Notes: generated by a model from the letters alone, not told the origin. A DNA stretch of 64,000 nucleotides from Streptococcus oralis (GCF_001983955.1 NZ_CP019562.1:992001-1056000); one strand, 5' to 3'; shown: positions 31,237 to 40,780, counted from the first letter of the stretch. Program-made: numbers and translations.

Positions 31237-32415
31237 CTACTGTAGGCCTTCATCTTCAAAACTTGTTTTATAAGCCTGCCAAATTTTTTGTTGAGGCTTC
31301 GCAAGTGGATAATCAGAAAACTCCTGAGGAGAAACCCAGCGAATTTCTCTGTCCGAAAACTGTTTTGTTTCCAACACTTGACCAGCTAGGATTTGAATGT
31401 GCCATTTCCGATGACTAAATACATGCTTGACCTGGTCAAATACTTGCTGGGACCAATTCACTTCTAAATCATAATCCTGCTCAAAGTTTTCTTGAGGGCT
31501 TGGTCCAAATGCTCTGCTTTCCTCTTTGACTTGTGAAAAGAGATCTAGCTGATCGTCATCACTTGAGAAATCATCAACTTCGATCAAGGGGAAGTGCCAA
31601 AAACCGGCTAGTAGTTTCTCGCTTTCATTTTTCTCAAGTAGATATTGACCACGGTCATTGCGTACAACTAAAGCCTTGAGATAAATTGGGAGAGGTTTTT
31701 TCTTGGGTTCTTTAATCGGATATACATCCATAGTTCCGTTCTGATAGGCTGCGCTAAAGTCCTTAACAGGGCTTTCTTCTGGTCGAGGGTTAACCGGAGA
31801 CTCTATATCAGAACCTAAATCCATCAGAGCTTGGTTAAAATCACCTGGTCGTTTCGGGTCAATCAAGATTTCCATCATAGCTTGGAAAATCTTTCGATTG
31901 CTGGGAACTCCGATATCATGGTTAACTTCAAACAAGCGTGCCAAAACTCGCATGACATTACCATCGACCGCTGGCTCAGGCAGGTTAAAAGCGATACTGG
32001 AAATAGCTCCCGCAGTGTATGGGCCAATCCCTTTCAGAATAGAAATTCCTTCATAGGTGTTTGGAAATTGCCCCCCAAAGTCAGTCATAATCTGCTGAGC
32101 TGCAGCCTGCATATTGCGCACTCGAGAATAATAACCCAAACCTTCCCAAGCCTTCAGCAGACGCTCTTCAGGGGCATTCGCCAGACTTTCAACAGTTGGA
32201 AACCAGTCCAAGAATCGTTCGTAGTATGGGATAACTGTATCAACTCTAGTCTGCTGAAGCATGATTTCAGATACCCAGATATGATAAGGATTTTTACTTC
32301 TACGCCAGGGTAAATCTCTTTTGTTTTCATCATACCAAGTGAGAAGTTTCTCACGGAAAGAAATAATCTTCTCCTCTGGCCACATGACGATACCGTATTC
32401 TTTCAAATCTAACAT
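31237..32415 (-). CDS. mutY: A/G-specific adenine glycosylase, Fe-S-clusterless form
   Basis: This 392-residue repair enzyme removes adenine mispaired with 8-oxoguanine. It has catalytic Glu50 (WVSEIMLQQTRV), the helix-hairpin-helix LKGIGPYTAGAIS and Asp151 (AVDGNVMRVLAR). A Nudix-like C-terminal domain recognises 8-oxoG. The four cysteines that bind the 4Fe-4S cluster in most MutY proteins (C-x6-C-x2-C-x5-C) align with residues 205, 212, 215 and 221. Here these are Glu, Pro, Ser and Ser. The start at 32415 lacks a ribosome site and follows a -10 by six bases. Confidence 0.95.
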   Translation of the reverse strand: MLDLKEYGIVMWPEEKIISFREKLLTWYDENKRDLPWRRSKNPYHIWVSEIMLQQTRVDTVIPYYERFLDWFPTVESLANAPEERLLKAWEGLGYYSRVRNMQAAAQQIMTDFGGQFPNTYEGISILKGIGPYTAGAISSIAFNLPEPAVDGNVMRVLARLFEVNHDIGVPSNRKIFQAMMEILIDPKRPGDFNQALMDLGSDIESPVNPRPEESPVKDFSAAYQNGTMDVYPIKEPKKKPLPIYLKALVVRNDRGQYLLEKNESEKLLAGFWHFPLIEVDDFSSDDDQLDLFSQVKEESRAFGPSPQENFEQDYDLEVNWSQQVFDQVKHVFSHRKWHIQILAGQVLETKQFSDREIRWVSPQEFSDYPLAKPQQKIWQAYKTSFEDEGLQ

Positions 32416-32421
32416 ATATCT

Positions 32422-32450
32422 AGTATAACATAGAAGCTTCTAACTGTCCT
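32422..32450 (-). promoter_or_regulatory. mutY promoter, leaderless layout
   Basis: On the minus strand an extended -10 TGTTATACT (TATACT at 32422-32427) is followed by six bases (32416-32421) and the ATG. The -35 (AGGACA, 32445-32450, 17-base spacer) is weak. There is no ribosome site before either candidate ATG. Confidence 0.6.
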
Positions 32451-32462
32451 TTTCTCAGTACT

Positions 32463-32491
32463 AAAAAGCCTCTTCCCATGGGAAAGAGGAC
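32463..32491 (-). terminator. Terminator of pta
   Basis: On the minus strand CCTCTTTCCC pairs with GGGAAGAGG (one bulge) across AT, followed by CTTTTT. It lies just after the pta stop. Confidence 0.8.
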
Positions 32492-32497
32492 TAAATC

Positions 32498-33472
32498 TTA
32501 TTGATGAACTGCTTGAGCTGCTGTGATAAGGGTCAACTTGTACACATCATCTGCATTACATCCACGAGAAAGGTCGTTAACTGGTTTGTTCAATCCTTGC
32601 AAAACAGGTCCGACAGCCGCAAAACCACCGAGACGTTCAGCCATCTTATAACCAATATTTCCTGCTTCGATACCTGGGAAGACAAAGACATTTGCTTGAC
32701 CAGCTACATTACTTCCTGGAGCTTTAAGAGCTGCAGTTTCAGGAACAAAGGCCGCATCAAATTGCAACTCACCATCAATCTCAAGGTCAGGACGCAAGTC
32801 GTGAGCAATTTTAGTAGCCTCCACTACCTTATCAACACTTTCACCAAAACCTGAACCTTTAGTAGAATAGCTTAGCATAGCAATTTTAGGTTCAATACCA
32901 AACATCTTAGCTGTGATTGCTGAGTTGATCGCAATTTCAGCCAAGGCTTCTGCATCTGGATTGATGTTAATGGCACAGTCTCCAAATAGGTAACGTTCTG
33001 TACCACGAACCATGAGAAAGGCACCTGAAGTACGCGTTACATTTGGACGAGTTTTAATGATTTGAAGGGCTGGGCGAACTGTTGAAGCAGTTGAGTGAAT
33101 CGCACCAGATACCATACCGTCAATCAAGCCCAAGTAGACTAGCATCACACCAAAGTAGTTGACATCATCAACCAAAACTTTGCGCGCTTCTTCTTCAGTC
33201 ATTTTGCCCTTACGACGCTCTACTAAAGCAGCAACCATTTCTTCAAATCGAGGATAGTGTTGAGGGTCGATGACTTCATAACCATCCATGATCCCTTCGA
33301 TTTCAAGATAAATTTTAATTTTTTCAGGGTTTCCGAGCAAAACAGGAATTACTTCTGTTTCTTTTACCAAGCGTTTTGTCGCTTGAAGAATACGAGGTTC
33401 TTCCCCTTCAGGGAGAACGATACGAGCATTTTTGCCAACTAGGTTGGCTTTGAGACTTTCAAAAACTTCCAT
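32498..33472 (-). CDS. pta: Phosphate acetyltransferase
   Basis: This 324-residue Pta converts acetyl-CoA and phosphate to acetyl-phosphate, for ATP formation through acetate kinase. The length is typical of the short single-domain form. Marks are GMVSGAIHSTASTVRPALQII, GDCAININPDAEALAEIA, MLSYSTKGSG and the C-terminal VFPGIEAGNIGYKMAERLGG. AAAGGAG precedes the start. It follows rluD by 43 bases in the relQ-nadK-rluD-pta series. Confidence 0.97.
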   Translation of the reverse strand: MEVFESLKANLVGKNARIVLPEGEEPRILQATKRLVKETEVIPVLLGNPEKIKIYLEIEGIMDGYEVIDPQHYPRFEEMVAALVERRKGKMTEEEARKVLVDDVNYFGVMLVYLGLIDGMVSGAIHSTASTVRPALQIIKTRPNVTRTSGAFLMVRGTERYLFGDCAININPDAEALAEIAINSAITAKMFGIEPKIAMLSYSTKGSGFGESVDKVVEATKIAHDLRPDLEIDGELQFDAAFVPETAALKAPGSNVAGQANVFVFPGIEAGNIGYKMAERLGGFAAVGPVLQGLNKPVNDLSRGCNADDVYKLTLITAAQAVHQ

Positions 33473-33515
33473 TAGTTTTCTCCTTTAAGAAAATAAATTA
33501 TACTCCAGATAGATT

Positions 33516-34412
33516 TTAAAGAGTATTAGTTGATAACTGAGTAATAAGATTGCTGAAATCATCCGGTAAGGGGCTTTCTAATTGCAAATCTTGCTCAAGA
33601 AAAGGATGATAAAAAGATAAATAATGACAATGCAGAGCCTGACGTTGGATACCATCATCCAAACTACCACCATACAAATCATCTCCCAACAAAGGAAAGC
33701 CGATGTGAGAAAAATGCACTCGTATCTGATGAGTTCGTCCAGTATGCAGATGAATATCGACTAGGTGAATATTTCCATAAGACGCTACAACTTTGTAAGA
33801 TGTATGGGCGTATTTCCCACCTTTTGCAACCCGTCTCGTGATAATGGAATCTTCATCACGCGCAATCGGGGCGATAATCTCTCCTTCTGGCTCCAAGACA
33901 CCATCTCCTTTAACCAGTGCAAAATACCTTTTTTCGATAGACTTTCGTTGCAGTTGCTTGTCCAACCGTGCATGAGCATAGCCGTGCTTGGCAAAGAGCA
34001 TCAAACCAGAAGTATCTCTATCAAGCCTAGTCACGATGTGAACTTGCTGGTTTTCATAGTTTTGCTTGACATAGTAGCCCTTGATAAAATTGGCAATGGT
34101 ATTGGAATGATTGACACTGGGGATGGAAGCTATTCCATAGGGCTTGTTCAAAACTAGAAAATGGTCATCCTCATAGAGAATATCCAGTGGACGATCGATG
34201 GCCTCCAAGGTTTCAAATCCTTCCTCTGCTGGAATGTCAATAGTCACCCTGTCTCCAATATCTAAGAGATAAGTCGCATTTTGAGGTTGGCCATTGACCA
34301 GAATAGCTCCACCTCGAAACTTAATCTTAGCCAAAAGTCCCTTAGAAACCTCATGTTTCTTGAGGAAGGTTTTGACTTTGACGTGCTCATCTGCGAGAAA
34401 TTCGAACCTCAT
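33516..34412 (-). CDS. RluA/RluD-family pseudouridine synthase
   Basis: This 298-residue protein has an N-terminal S4-like RNA-binding stretch (about 12-75) and the RluA catalytic domain. The catalytic aspartate lies in the motif [16 protein letters not shown] near residue 134. It modifies uridines in ribosomal RNA; the exact site cannot be inferred. The start overlaps the nadK stop by four bases (ATGA), so translation is probably coupled. Confidence 0.92.
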   Translation of the reverse strand: MRFEFLADEHVKVKTFLKKHEVSKGLLAKIKFRGGAILVNGQPQNATYLLDIGDRVTIDIPAEEGFETLEAIDRPLDILYEDDHFLVLNKPYGIASIPSVNHSNTIANFIKGYYVKQNYENQQVHIVTRLDRDTSGLMLFAKHGYAHARLDKQLQRKSIEKRYFALVKGDGVLEPEGEIIAPIARDEDSIITRRVAKGGKYAHTSYKVVASYGNIHLVDIHLHTGRTHQIRVHFSHIGFPLLGDDLYGGSLDDGIQRQALHCHYLSFYHPFLEQDLQLESPLPDDFSNLITQLSTNTL

Positions 34413-35227
34413 TCATCCACCTCTCCGATGAAGGCATCTTTGACACGATTCCAGAAACTAGTGTGGCTTGGAGTCGCTACGAAGTGGATCTTGTGATGGT
34501 CGATTTGATACTCAATCCGTTCGATATTACGGAAGGAATAGACGCTGTTATCGACTGATATCGTGTGGTAATCATTGCGTGTCGGCAAAAGTTCAATCTT
34601 ATCTTTTTTGGGAATAATGATCGATGACCCCAAAGTGCGATAGACTCGGTTGTTAAGACTCGCTATCTCCGTCAACTGCAAGGCTTCAATGGTAGGATGC
34701 AAGACAGCTCCACCCAAGGATTTGTTGTAGGCGGTACTTCCCGTCGGCGTTGAAACAGTCACTCCATCTCCACGAAATCTCTCAAACGGAACGTGGTTAA
34801 TGATGATATCCGCAACCATGGTCCGATCTGATCGACGGATACTGGCTTCATTTAAAGCACGGAAGATTTTCACTTCTCCATTTTCAAGCGTTACCTTGAC
34901 ATTCAAGACTGGATAGGAAACTTTGGCACCAGTATCTAGTAAAAGATTGGTCACCAACTGATCCAGCTCAAAATCACGATAATCTGTGTAAAATCCCAAA
35001 TGCCCTGTATGAACACCTACAAATCGAACCTTGTCTAACTGATTCTCATACTTGTGAAAAGCAGACAAAAGCATCCCGTCGCCACCAATCGAAATGACGA
35101 TGTCGGGATTGGTATCGTTCAGTATAAAATGTTGTTTCTTGAGTTTTTCCCTCAGCTCATGCAAGACCTTCTGACTTTGTGGCTTTCTATTTGCTATGAG
35201 GTCAACTCGTTTACCTGTATTCTTCAT
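34409..35227 (-). CDS. nadK: NAD kinase
   Basis: This is a 272-residue enzyme phosphorylating NAD to NADP. It has the [10 protein letters not shown] nucleotide motif, the [10 protein letters not shown] segment and [15 protein letters not shown] chose ATG 35227 because the product [10 protein letters not shown] matches the family N-terminus. A GTG four codons upstream (35239) has a better ribosome site (AGGA) and would extend overlap with relQ to 29 bases. It is coupled with relQ upstream and rluD downstream. NADP supply fits with GapN and Zwf elsewhere in the window. Confidence 0.94.
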   Translation of the reverse strand: MKNTGKRVDLIANRKPQSQKVLHELREKLKKQHFILNDTNPDIVISIGGDGMLLSAFHKYENQLDKVRFVGVHTGHLGFYTDYRDFELDQLVTNLLLDTGAKVSYPVLNVKVTLENGEVKIFRALNEASIRRSDRTMVADIIINHVPFERFRGDGVTVSTPTGSTAYNKSLGGAVLHPTIEALQLTEIASLNNRVYRTLGSSIIIPKKDKIELLPTRNDYHTISVDNSVYSFRNIERIEYQIDHHKIHFVATPSHTSFWNRVKDAFIGEVDE

Positions 35228-35882
35228 CTGTATCGTCACTATTTCCTACACCATCGTTTAGTTTTCTGCTCAATGGATCAAAGAGAGCCTGCGCTTCCTG
35301 GATATCATCACGAATCTTACCCATTTCTTCATCCAGTTGATAGGCTATTTTGGCCGTGATTTCCAGTCTTTTCCTGATTTCTTCTGGAAAATCGCCCTGA
35401 TATTTATAATTGAGCGAGTGTTCAATCGTAGCCCAGAAATTCATGGCTAACGTCCGTATTTGAATCTCCGCCAAAATCGTCTTCGCTCCGTTGATCGTAT
35501 CAACCGTGTACTCGACAACCACGTGATAAGAACGATAGCCCGAAGCCTTACGATGAGTGATATAGTCTCGTTCCTGAACGACTCTCATATCTTGGCGTTT
35601 ACGTAGAATCTCAACTACCTCTTTAACGTCATCAACAAACTGAACCATGACACGTAAACCCGCAATATCTTGCAGATCATGTTCTAGACTTGCATAAGTA
35701 ATTCCTCGACGAGCCATTTTTTCTTTGATACTTTCAATCGGTTTGACACGACCCGTTACAAACTCAATCGGAGAATGCTTGTTTTGCTTACGATACTGTT
35801 TGCGAATTCCCCGAAGTTTAATCTTCAATTCACCAACAGCCTGAATGTAAGGATCTAAAAATTCTTCCCATTCTATGGTCAT
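35211..35882 (-). CDS. relQ: Small alarmone synthetase (GTP pyrophosphokinase, RelQ type)
   Basis: This is a 223-residue single-domain (p)ppGpp synthetase without hydrolase, TGS or ACT domains. The RelA/SpoT synthetase core covers about residues 45-165, with [16 protein letters not shown] and [23 protein letters not shown] start it at 35882, where AAGGGAG stands five bases upstream. An upstream in-frame start adding 26 residues lacks family similarity. It is the first gene of relQ-nadK-rluD-pta, tying alarmone synthesis to NADP and acetate metabolism genes. Confidence 0.93.
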   Translation of the reverse strand: MTIEWEEFLDPYIQAVGELKIKLRGIRKQYRKQNKHSPIEFVTGRVKPIESIKEKMARRGITYASLEHDLQDIAGLRVMVQFVDDVKEVVEILRKRQDMRVVQERDYITHRKASGYRSYHVVVEYTVDTINGAKTILAEIQIRTLAMNFWATIEHSLNYKYQGDFPEEIRKRLEITAKIAYQLDEEMGKIRDDIQEAQALFDPLSRKLNDGVGNSDDTDEEYR

Positions 35883-36010
35883 ACTTTCTCCCTTGTAATG
35901 TTTGATTGCTCTGTCGAAAATCTTTGATTTTTTCAGTACATTCGTATACAATAAATACATTGTCCATTATACCATAAATCGCTTTCAAAGATATAGAAAA
36001 GGTTGAAAAA

Positions 36011-36580
36011 ATGAAACATTTAGAAATAGAATTGAAAACACTTCTGAAAAAAGAGGAATATGATCATCTAAAAAAACAGTTTTCCCATATCCAACCCGTC
36101 CTTCAGAAAAACTACTACATTGATACACCAGGTTTCCAATTGCGTGAAAAGAAGGTTGCCATGCGCATTCGCACTTTTGCAGATTGGGCGGAATTGACCT
36201 TAAAAGTGCCTCAAACTGTAGGAAATATGGAATACAACCAGAAACTAACTCTTCCAGAAGCTGAATCATACCTAGAAAAACAAAAACTACCTCAAGGGCT
36301 CGTTCTAGAGAAGCTTGCTAAGATTGGTATTGAAAGCCATGAATGGCTTGTTCTAGGCTGCCTTTCCACCCTTCGTTATGAAACGAAAACAGAAATTGGC
36401 TTAATGGCCTTAGATGAAAGTCACTACCTTGACCAGACGGACTATGAACTCGAGCTTGAAGTCACTGACCATGAAAAAGGCAAAGCCGATTTTCAGAGAT
36501 TTTTAGATGAAAATCAGATAACTTATCAGAAAGCTCCATCAAAATTAATTCGTTTTATTAAAAGCATGAAAAAAAGCTGA
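36011..36580 (+). CDS. CYTH-domain protein (triphosphate tunnel metalloenzyme)
   Basis: This 189-residue protein has the CYTH signature E-x-E-x-K at its start (Glu5, Glu7, Lys9). Alternating charged strands (MRIRTF, ELTLKVP, LELEVTDH) form the tunnel fold. Family members hydrolyse inorganic triphosphate, thiamine triphosphate or related substrates; some are adenylate cyclases. It diverges from relQ, a nucleotide-signalling gene, with about 130 bases between. Its stop codon overlaps the -35 of the prs promoter. Confidence 0.9.
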   Translation: MKHLEIELKTLLKKEEYDHLKKQFSHIQPVLQKNYYIDTPGFQLREKKVAMRIRTFADWAELTLKVPQTVGNMEYNQKLTLPEAESYLEKQKLPQGLVLEKLAKIGIESHEWLVLGCLSTLRYETKTEIGLMALDESHYLDQTDYELELEVTDHEKGKADFQRFLDENQITYQKAPSKLIRFIKSMKKS

Positions 36581-36605
36581 AATAATCTCCTTTTTTTGGT
36601 AAAAT
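36577..36605 (+). promoter_or_regulatory. prs promoter
   Basis: CTGAAA (36577-36582), 17 bases, TAAAAT (36600-36605), with TGG right before the -10. Transcription should begin near 36612, about 13 bases before the long hairpin. Confidence 0.6.
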
Positions 36606-36624
36606 AGAAAAGATAAAAATAATA

Positions 36625-36666
36625 GAATCATCATTAGGAAAAAGAGACTTTTCCTAATGATGATTC
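36625..36666 (+). promoter_or_regulatory. 18-bp perfect hairpin in the prs 5' leader
   Basis: GAATCATCATTAGGAAAA (36625-36642) pairs perfectly with its complement at 36649-36666 around the loop AGAGAC. It lies between the predicted prs transcript start and the GAGGA ribosome site. No U-tract follows (the next bases are ACAAAG), so it is not a standard terminator. Confidence 0.7.
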
Positions 36667-36692
36667 ACAAAGTTTACAGAGGACGGTCTATA

Positions 36693-37652
36693 ATGTCAGA
36701 TAGAAACAACATGAAACTTTTCACCCTAAACTCTAACCCAGAAATCGCTCAAAAGATTGCTGATACTGTTGGTGTCCCTCTTGGAAAATTATCTTCACGT
36801 CAATTTTCTGATGGTGAAATCCAAGTCAATATCGAAGAGAGTGTTCGTGGTTATGACGTCTATATCATCCAATCAACAAGCTACCCTGTTAGCAATCACT
36901 TGATGGAACTCTTAATTATGGTTGATGCGTGTGTTCGCGCCAGTGCTCATAGTATCAACGTCGTCCTTCCTTACTTTGGCTATGCGCGTCAAGATCGTAT
37001 CGCTTCTTCCCGTGAACCACTGACAGCTAAATTGGTTTCAAATATGTTAGTAAAAGCTGGGGTTGACCGTGTTCTAACTCTCGATCTCCATGCTGTACAG
37101 GTACAAGGTTTCTTCGACATTCCAGTGGACAATCTTTATACAATTCCTCTTTTTGCCAAACACTACTGTGACAAAGGTCTTCTTGGTTCTGATGTCGTTG
37201 TTGTTAGTCCAAAGAACTCTGGTGTTAAACGTGCTCGTAGCTTAGCTGAATACTTGGATGCTCCAATCGCTATCATAGACTATGCTCAAGACGACTCAGA
37301 ACGCAGTGAAGGCTATATCATCGGGGATGTTGAAGGCAAGAAGGCTATCTTGATTGACGATATCCTAAATACTGGTCGTACTTTCTCTGAAGCAGCCAAA
37401 ATCGTTGAACGTGAAGGCGCAACTGAGATTTATGCAGTTTCTAGTCACGGTTTATTCGTTGAAGGTGCTGCTGAACTTCTAGATGCAACTAACATTAAAG
37501 AAATCCTTGTGACTGACTCAGTAGCAACCAAAGAAAGAACTCCAGAAAATGTATGTTACATTACTGCTAGCGAATTAATCGGAGATGCGATTGTCCGCAT
37601 CCATGAAAGAAAACCAGTCAGCCCGCTCTTTGCTTACAACAAAAAGAAATAA
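36693..37652 (+). CDS. prs: Ribose-phosphate diphosphokinase (PRPP synthetase)
   Basis: This 319-residue enzyme makes PRPP for purine, pyrimidine, NAD, His and Trp synthesis. Marks are [31 protein letters not shown] catalytic loop, [18 protein letters not shown] and the PRPP-binding [14 protein letters not shown] chose ATG 36693 ([10 protein letters not shown]), which matches the family and has GAGGA upstream. A start 36 bases earlier would fall inside the hairpin. It leads a group with a cysteine desulfurase and two DUF genes. Confidence 0.95.
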   Translation: MSDRNNMKLFTLNSNPEIAQKIADTVGVPLGKLSSRQFSDGEIQVNIEESVRGYDVYIIQSTSYPVSNHLMELLIMVDACVRASAHSINVVLPYFGYARQDRIASSREPLTAKLVSNMLVKAGVDRVLTLDLHAVQVQGFFDIPVDNLYTIPLFAKHYCDKGLLGSDVVVVSPKNSGVKRARSLAEYLDAPIAIIDYAQDDSERSEGYIIGDVEGKKAILIDDILNTGRTFSEAAKIVEREGATEIYAVSSHGLFVEGAAELLDATNIKEILVTDSVATKERTPENVCYITASELIGDAIVRIHERKPVSPLFAYNKKK

Positions 37653-37661
37653 GGTGATTCT

Positions 37662-38777
37662 TTGATTTATTTGGACAATGCTGCTACGACTCCTATGTCA
37701 GCAGTAGCTATTGCAGAAATGACCAAGGTCATGCAAGAAACTCATGGTAATCCTTCTAGTATTCATAGTCATGGTCGGCAGGCTGGCAAACTCTTGCGAG
37801 AGGCTCGTCAGGACTTAGCCCACTTACTAGGAACCAAACCTCAACATATCTTTTTCACGTCTGGCGGTACAGAAAGTAACAATACAGCCATTATTGGCTA
37901 TTGTCTCCGTCATCAAGACAATGGAAAACATATCATTACGACAGCTATTGAACACCATTCTGTGCTTGAGACTATCGATTATTTGGTTCAACATTTTGGT
38001 TTTGAAGCGACCATCATCCAACCAGTAAATCAAGAGATAACTGCCCAGCAAATTCAAGAAGCCTTACGTGACGATACCATTCTCGTTTCCACCATGTATG
38101 CTAATAATGAAACAGGTAGCCTCTTACCTATCGCTGAGATTGGACGTATTTTAAAAGATCATCCTATTGCTTATCATGTAGATGCTGTTCAAGCTATCGG
38201 GAAAATCCCTATCCATCCCGAGGAATTAGGAATTGATTTTCTCAGCGCTTCTGCCCACAAATTCCATGGACCAAAAGGAGTCGGCTTTCTTTATGCTTCT
38301 TCCGTGGACTTTGATTCCTACCTTCACGGTGGGGACCAAGAACAAAAGAAACGGGCTGGAACAGAAAATCTCGCTGCCATTGTAGGCATGGTCGCTGCTC
38401 TCAAAGAAGATTTAAATGACCAAGCTAAGCATTACCAAAAACTAAGTGCACTCAAATCTACTTTTTTAGAAGAAATTGCAGGTCTCGACTACTACCTCAA
38501 TGAAAGTAACCACCAACTGCCTTATGTTTTTAATATCGGTTTTCCTGGTCAGAAAAATGATTTACTTTTACTTCGGTTAGATCTTGAAGGAATTTCAATT
38601 TCTACCGGTTCAGCTTGTGCTGCTGGTATTGTGCAAACCAGTCATGTGCTTGAAGCATTTTATGGACCAGATTCACATCGATTGAAAGAATCTGTCCGTA
38701 TCAGTCTCTCTCCTCTTAACACTGAGGAGGAACTGAAACAACTCGCACAAACCTTAAAAAATATTATTGGAGATTAA
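37662..38777 (+). CDS. Cysteine desulfurase (NifS/IscS family)
   Basis: This 371-residue PLP enzyme transfers sulfur from cysteine. The PLP lysine is in SASAHKFHGPKGVG and the active cysteine in STGSACAAGIV. The N-terminus IYLDNAATTP is classic. The short active-site loop suggests a group I NifS/IscS type, possibly for tRNA thiolation or NAD-related use rather than the SUF pathway. It probably starts with TTG at 37662, with AAGGTG seven bases upstream; it follows prs by nine bases. Confidence 0.93.
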   Translation: MIYLDNAATTPMSAVAIAEMTKVMQETHGNPSSIHSHGRQAGKLLREARQDLAHLLGTKPQHIFFTSGGTESNNTAIIGYCLRHQDNGKHIITTAIEHHSVLETIDYLVQHFGFEATIIQPVNQEITAQQIQEALRDDTILVSTMYANNETGSLLPIAEIGRILKDHPIAYHVDAVQAIGKIPIHPEELGIDFLSASAHKFHGPKGVGFLYASSVDFDSYLHGGDQEQKKRAGTENLAAIVGMVAALKEDLNDQAKHYQKLSALKSTFLEEIAGLDYYLNESNHQLPYVFNIGFPGQKNDLLLLRLDLEGISISTGSACAAGIVQTSHVLEAFYGPDSHRLKESVRISLSPLNTEEELKQLAQTLKNIIGD

Positions 38778-38781
38778 TCTA

Positions 38782-39129
38782 ATGGCATTCGAAAAAACCA
38801 TTAAACTACAAAACTGCCGCTACGACTACACACTTAGCCCAACTGTCAAAAAGTTCACACTGAAAGATAATACTTTCTTTGAAACAAAGGTTGGAAACTA
38901 CGAACTGACTCGTTTGCTTGAGAAAGTACCCAACAGTGGTGAAGGTTTCAAGCTAAAAATCATCATCAACAAAGACCTTACAGGTGCTAAACTCAACATT
39001 ACTGACAAGTCTGGCCTTCGTTTGGTGAATATCTTTAAATCAGAAGACCACCACATTCATCAAGAAAAATTCTACTTCCTCATGGACAGCCTTGTAGAAC
39101 GCGGTATCTTCACTAAAGAAGAAAGATAA
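38782..39129 (+). CDS. DUF1831 protein
   Basis: This 115-residue protein begins MAFEKTIKLQNCRYDYTLSP. It is conserved beside the cysteine desulfurase gene in streptococci and belongs to DUF1831, with no known biochemical role. I chose ATG 38782 because GGAG stands nine bases upstream; an earlier TTG would overlap the desulfurase further. No signal peptide or membrane segment. Co-occurrence suggests a link to sulfur transfer, which is inference only. Confidence 0.8.
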   Translation: MAFEKTIKLQNCRYDYTLSPTVKKFTLKDNTFFETKVGNYELTRLLEKVPNSGEGFKLKIIINKDLTGAKLNITDKSGLRLVNIFKSEDHHIHQEKFYFLMDSLVERGIFTKEER

Positions 39130-39135
39130 TTGACT

Positions 39136-39351
39136 ATGTATCGACTTACCTATCAAGATAACTATCACGTAGAACGTATACTTGAATATAAGGATTACGA
39201 AGAGCTCATGTTATCTCTATCTGGCTGTGTGACCCTACCTGATACTCTCCTAATCAGCTCCTTAACGCTGAATGATAAGGTGATTTATCAAGGATTGGTT
39301 GGCGATCTCTACCGTTTTCTATCACAAGCTCATTTTTCAGATAAAAACTAA
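39136..39351 (+). CDS. DUF4649 small protein
   Basis: This is a 71-residue acidic protein (MYRLTYQDNYHVERILEY) of the DUF4649 type found in streptococci. It starts six bases after the DUF1831 stop, so it is the last gene of the prs-linked series. The ATG at 39136 has a GAAAG ribosome site; a TTG two codons upstream is a weaker alternative. A terminator directly follows. The function is unknown. Confidence 0.75.
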   Translation: MYRLTYQDNYHVERILEYKDYEELMLSLSGCVTLPDTLLISSLTLNDKVIYQGLVGDLYRFLSQAHFSDKN

Positions 39352-39369
39352 GAAATTTCTTAGTTTTTT
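39343..39369 (+). terminator. Terminator of the prs-desulfurase-DUF group
   Basis: AAAAACTAAGAAA (39343-39355) is followed by its exact complement (39356-39368) and a T-run. The stem overlaps the DUF4649 stop codon. Confidence 0.85.
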
Positions 39370-39376
39370 CTTGTTT

Positions 39377-39394
39377 TTGTTGATTTTTTCACAA
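39377..39394 (+). promoter_or_regulatory. Rex-type operator over the rex promoter
   Basis: TTGTTGATTTTTTCACAA fits the Rex palindrome (TTGTGA...TCACAA type): the right half TTCACAA is perfect and the left half is TTGTTGA. It covers the rex -35, so Rex binding should block its own transcription when NADH is low. Confidence 0.65.
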
Positions 39395-39408
39395 TGTTTC
39401 TATAAAAT
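39380..39408 (+). promoter_or_regulatory. rex promoter (-35 TTGATT, 17 bp, -10 TAAAAT)
   Basis: TTGATT (39380-39385) and TAAAAT (39403-39408) are 17 bases apart, and the -35 lies inside the Rex-type palindrome. AAAGG precedes the GTG start. Confidence 0.65.
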
Positions 39409-39433
39409 AGAAGAATAGAAAGGTTGTGATTTT

Positions 39434-40075
39434 GTGAAAGATAAACAGTCTGCTATTCCAAAAGCAACAGCAAAAAGGCTCTCTCTTTACTATCGAATTT
39501 TCAAGAGATTTCATGCAGAAAAAATCGAACGTGCCAACTCCAAGCAAATTGCAGAGGCTATCGGAATCGATTCTGCGACCGTTCGTCGGGATTTTTCCTA
39601 TTTTGGTGAACTAGGTCGTCGTGGTTTTGGTTACGATGTCAAAAAATTGATGAATTTTTTTGCTGATCTCCTAAATGATAACTCCATTACAAATGTTATG
39701 CTGGTTGGGATTGGAAATATGGGCCATGCCCTTCTCCACTACCGCTTCCACGAGCGTAACAAGATGAAAATTATCATGGCCTTTGATCTAGATGACCATC
39801 CAGAAGTTGGAAGCCAGACACCTGATGGAATTCCAATCTATGGTATCTCACAGATCAAAGAAAAAATCAAAGAAGCAGATGTTAAAACTGCTATCCTAAC
39901 TGTTCCAAGTGTTAAATCACAAGAAGTTGCCAATCTTTTGGTTGATGCAGGTATAAAAGGTATTCTCAGTTTTTCCCCTGTTCACCTTCACCTCCCAAAA
40001 GATGTGGTCGTTCAGTATGTCGATTTGACAAGCGAACTCCAAACCCTCCTCTATTTTATGCGTAAAGAGGATTAG
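39434..40075 (+). CDS. rex: Redox-sensing transcriptional repressor Rex
   Basis: This 213-residue NADH/NAD sensor has an N-terminal winged helix (about 1-80, [23 protein letters not shown]) and a Rossmann domain with [13 protein letters not shown] near residue 92. A swapped C-terminal helix completes the fold. Rex represses fermentation genes until NADH rises. The start is GTG at 39434 with AAAGG ten bases upstream. A Rex-like operator at its promoter points to autoregulation. The following gene begins 15 bases later. Confidence 0.96.
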   Translation: MKDKQSAIPKATAKRLSLYYRIFKRFHAEKIERANSKQIAEAIGIDSATVRRDFSYFGELGRRGFGYDVKKLMNFFADLLNDNSITNVMLVGIGNMGHALLHYRFHERNKMKIIMAFDLDDHPEVGSQTPDGIPIYGISQIKEKIKEADVKTAILTVPSVKSQEVANLLVDAGIKGILSFSPVHLHLPKDVVVQYVDLTSELQTLLYFMRKED

Positions 40076-40090
40076 AAAGCGAAAACATTT

Positions 40091-40780
40091 ATGAAAAAAC
40101 CAGTTATTGGGATTACAGGAAATGAAAAAGCTCATCCAGATGATGACATCATGATGAGCTATGCAGCAAAAGGCTTTGTTGAAGGAGTCAAGGACGCTGG
40201 CGGAATTCCAATCATCCTACCGATTGGTGATCAAGAAATGGCTGCCTATTACATCAGTATCATTGATAAGCTCATCCTAACGGGTGGGCAAAATGTTGAT
40301 CCAAAATACTATGGTGAACCAAAGGCTATTGATAGTGATGACTACCACCTTCAAAGAGATATTTTTGAACTAGCACTTATCAAAGAAGCGATTAAGCAGA
40401 AGAAGCCAATTTTCTCTGTTTGTCGGGGTACTCAACTTTTCAATGTCGCCATGGGAGGCACGCTTCACCAAGATATCGAGGATCATTGGCAGGACTGTTC
40501 AGCCGAATACACGACACAACGTCTCGTAACGGAACCTGATACCATTCTCCGAGAAATCTATGGAGAAATCTCTCATATCAACTCCTTCCACCACCAGAGT
40601 ATTAAAGATCTAGCTTCAAATCTTAAGGTTGTAGCACATGATCCTAAAGATGGAATCATTGAGGCTGTGACAACTACGGACGACTTTCCTTATCTTGGTG
40701 TCCAATGGCATCCTGAATTTCTCTTTGAAAATCGCCCCAAAGATAAAACTCTATTTGACTATGTTGTTAACGAACTCTAA
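40091..40780 (+). CDS. Class I glutamine-amidotransferase-like hydrolase (PuuD type)
   Basis: This 229-residue protein of the peptidase C26 / gamma-glutamyl-GABA hydrolase family has nucleophile Cys111 in [16 protein letters not shown] and the C-terminal His-x-Glu in QWHPEF. It should hydrolyse gamma-glutamyl amides. No polyamine genes are near, so the substrate is open. It lies 15 bases after rex and is probably co-transcribed. Its stop overlaps that of convergent radC by four bases. Confidence 0.88.
   Translation: MKKPVIGITGNEKAHPDDDIMMSYAAKGFVEGVKDAGGIPIILPIGDQEMAAYYISIIDKLILTGGQNVDPKYYGEPKAIDSDDYHLQRDIFELALIKEAIKQKKPIFSVCRGTQLFNVAMGGTLHQDIEDHWQDCSAEYTTQRLVTEPDTILREIYGEISHINSFHHQSIKDLASNLKVVAHDPKDGIIEAVTTTDDFPYLGVQWHPEFLFENRPKDKTLFDYVVNEL

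Noticed and set aside
36625..36666. Terminator of the CYTH gene
   Set aside because: The stem is strong but is followed by ACAAAG rather than T residues, and it lies downstream of a good prs promoter. A leader element fits better.
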